From NCBI GenBank assembly GCA_029937545.1, contig JAPYPR010000008.1:45333-109332 (forward strand): 64,000 bases of DNA, written 5' to 3'. Below are positions 63,837-64,000 of this stretch, in pieces (position 1 is the stretch's first letter; every line of letters begins with the position of its first letter). The stretch comes from Erythrobacter sp. GTDB taxonomy: Bacteria; Pseudomonadota; Alphaproteobacteria; Sphingomonadales; Sphingomonadaceae. Made by a program: the position numbers and the translations under genes. The notes under the pieces were generated by a model. That model made no database searches, was not told the DNA's origin, and saw only the letters and a program-made list of their open reading frames with translations.

Positions 63837-63881
63837 TTCACACGGGTGGGGTCGCAAGTTCAATCCTTGCCGCGCCCACCA
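63837..63881 (+). repeat. Right attachment repeat (attR)
   Basis: 45 bp identical to 42722-42766, the 3' part of tRNA-Val including CCA. The bases flanking the repeats differ (C versus T after the right end), so this is the edge of the island. Confidence 0.95.
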
Positions 63882-63906
63882 TCGCGTTCATTAGGCCAGA
63901 CGCAAG

Positions 63907-63932
63907 AAAGCCGCCCCGTCGGGCGGCTTTTT
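63907..63932 (+). terminator. Terminator displaced from tRNA-Val
   Basis: AAAGCCGCCC-CGTC-GGGCGGCTTT followed by TT lies 26 bp past attR. It is likely the original terminator of tRNA-Val, now separated from the tRNA by 21 kb. Confidence 0.8.
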
Positions 63933-64000
63933 CGATATATCAAAATTAGGGTCCGGACCCATAAATAGGATTCACAGCGCGATGAGGATGTGATTCACGT

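Larger units (their letters stand above)
42722..63881. mobile_element. Integrated mobilizable defence island in tRNA-Val
   Basis: The element is bounded by the 45-bp tRNA repeats and carries an integrase at the right end, a relaxase with an oriT in the middle and many defence genes. No type IV secretion, coupling protein, capsid or tail gene is present, so it needs a helper for transfer. It fits an integrative mobilizable element rather than a prophage or a full ICE. Its left third looks AT-richer than the rest and the chromosome. Confidence 0.9.

Noticed and set aside
42722-63881. Prophage or complete ICE interpretation
   Set aside because: No capsid, tail, lysis, T4SS or coupling protein gene is present; only relaxase functions are encoded.

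Overview
The window is chromosomal DNA of an alphaproteobacterium, most likely order Sphingomonadales (Erythrobacter/Qipengyuania-like). This is inferred from ChpT, a TonB-dependent receptor with an adjacent amidase, an S46 peptidase, a TorF-type porin, RpoH, the ClpP/ClpX/Tig set and generally GC-rich coding. No 16S gene or marker set is present, so genus is not proven.

Region 1-42.8 kb is ordinary core and accessory chromosome. In order it holds a truncated gene and an NfrB-like glycosyltransferase; nhaA; glyoxalase; a TorF porin; a PPP phosphatase; an S46 dipeptidyl-peptidase; rnpB (minus strand); a 156-bp inverted-repeat element; a CDF transporter with a lipoprotein; an amidase_2 with chpT; a JAMM peptidase; RluA; rpoH; an M20 hydrolase; mtgA; a second CDF transporter. 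Next comes a damaged-looking ECF sigma/anti-sigma pair with a fasciclin gene, then clpX, clpP, a TonB receptor, an amidase and a CPA1 antiporter. Trigger factor with a Lys/Ala-rich tail, tRNA-Leu(TAG), small proteins and DUF3297, a CHAP protein, der, DUF2721, bacterioferritin and bfd, DUF418, a Sel1/SPOR protein, a ParA-like gene with its partner, a TPR/SPOR lipoprotein, a degenerate dihydroorotase (pyrC') with pyrB, and sppA follow, ending at tRNA-Val(CAC).

Region 42.72-63.88 kb is a 21-kb integrated mobilizable island inserted in tRNA-Val(CAC). A 45-bp direct repeat of the 3' part of the tRNA flanks it, a tyrosine integrase lies at the right end, and matching tandem GTATGAAA-type repeats sit inside both ends. 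Its cargo is almost wholly anti-phage or mobilization. It includes a 1541-aa PD-(D/E)XK-STAND NTPase (Avs-like), a CBASS cluster (patatin, CD-NTase, Cap15-like 2TM-beta effector) with an opposite-strand DisA_N-like gene wedged in it, a TraA relaxase with divergent TraC/TraD-like genes and a recognizable oriT, an MNT-HEPN fusion, a retron-type RT fused to DUF3800, and a type II R-M system (C5 methyltransferase, Vsr, MvaI/BcnI-type nuclease). An AlpA-like regulator and the integrase close it. The 43-51 kb part looks AT-richer than the rest, so the island is probably composite.

The most interesting points are: (i) the CBASS cassette with two candidate effectors, a head-to-head DisA_N-like gene and 16-bp direct repeats at both edges; (ii) the RT-DUF3800 fusion; (iii) the compact relaxase-plus-oriT island with no transfer apparatus; (iv) three apparent lesions in the sigma/anti-sigma module, one of them a single base that removes both a stop and a start codon.
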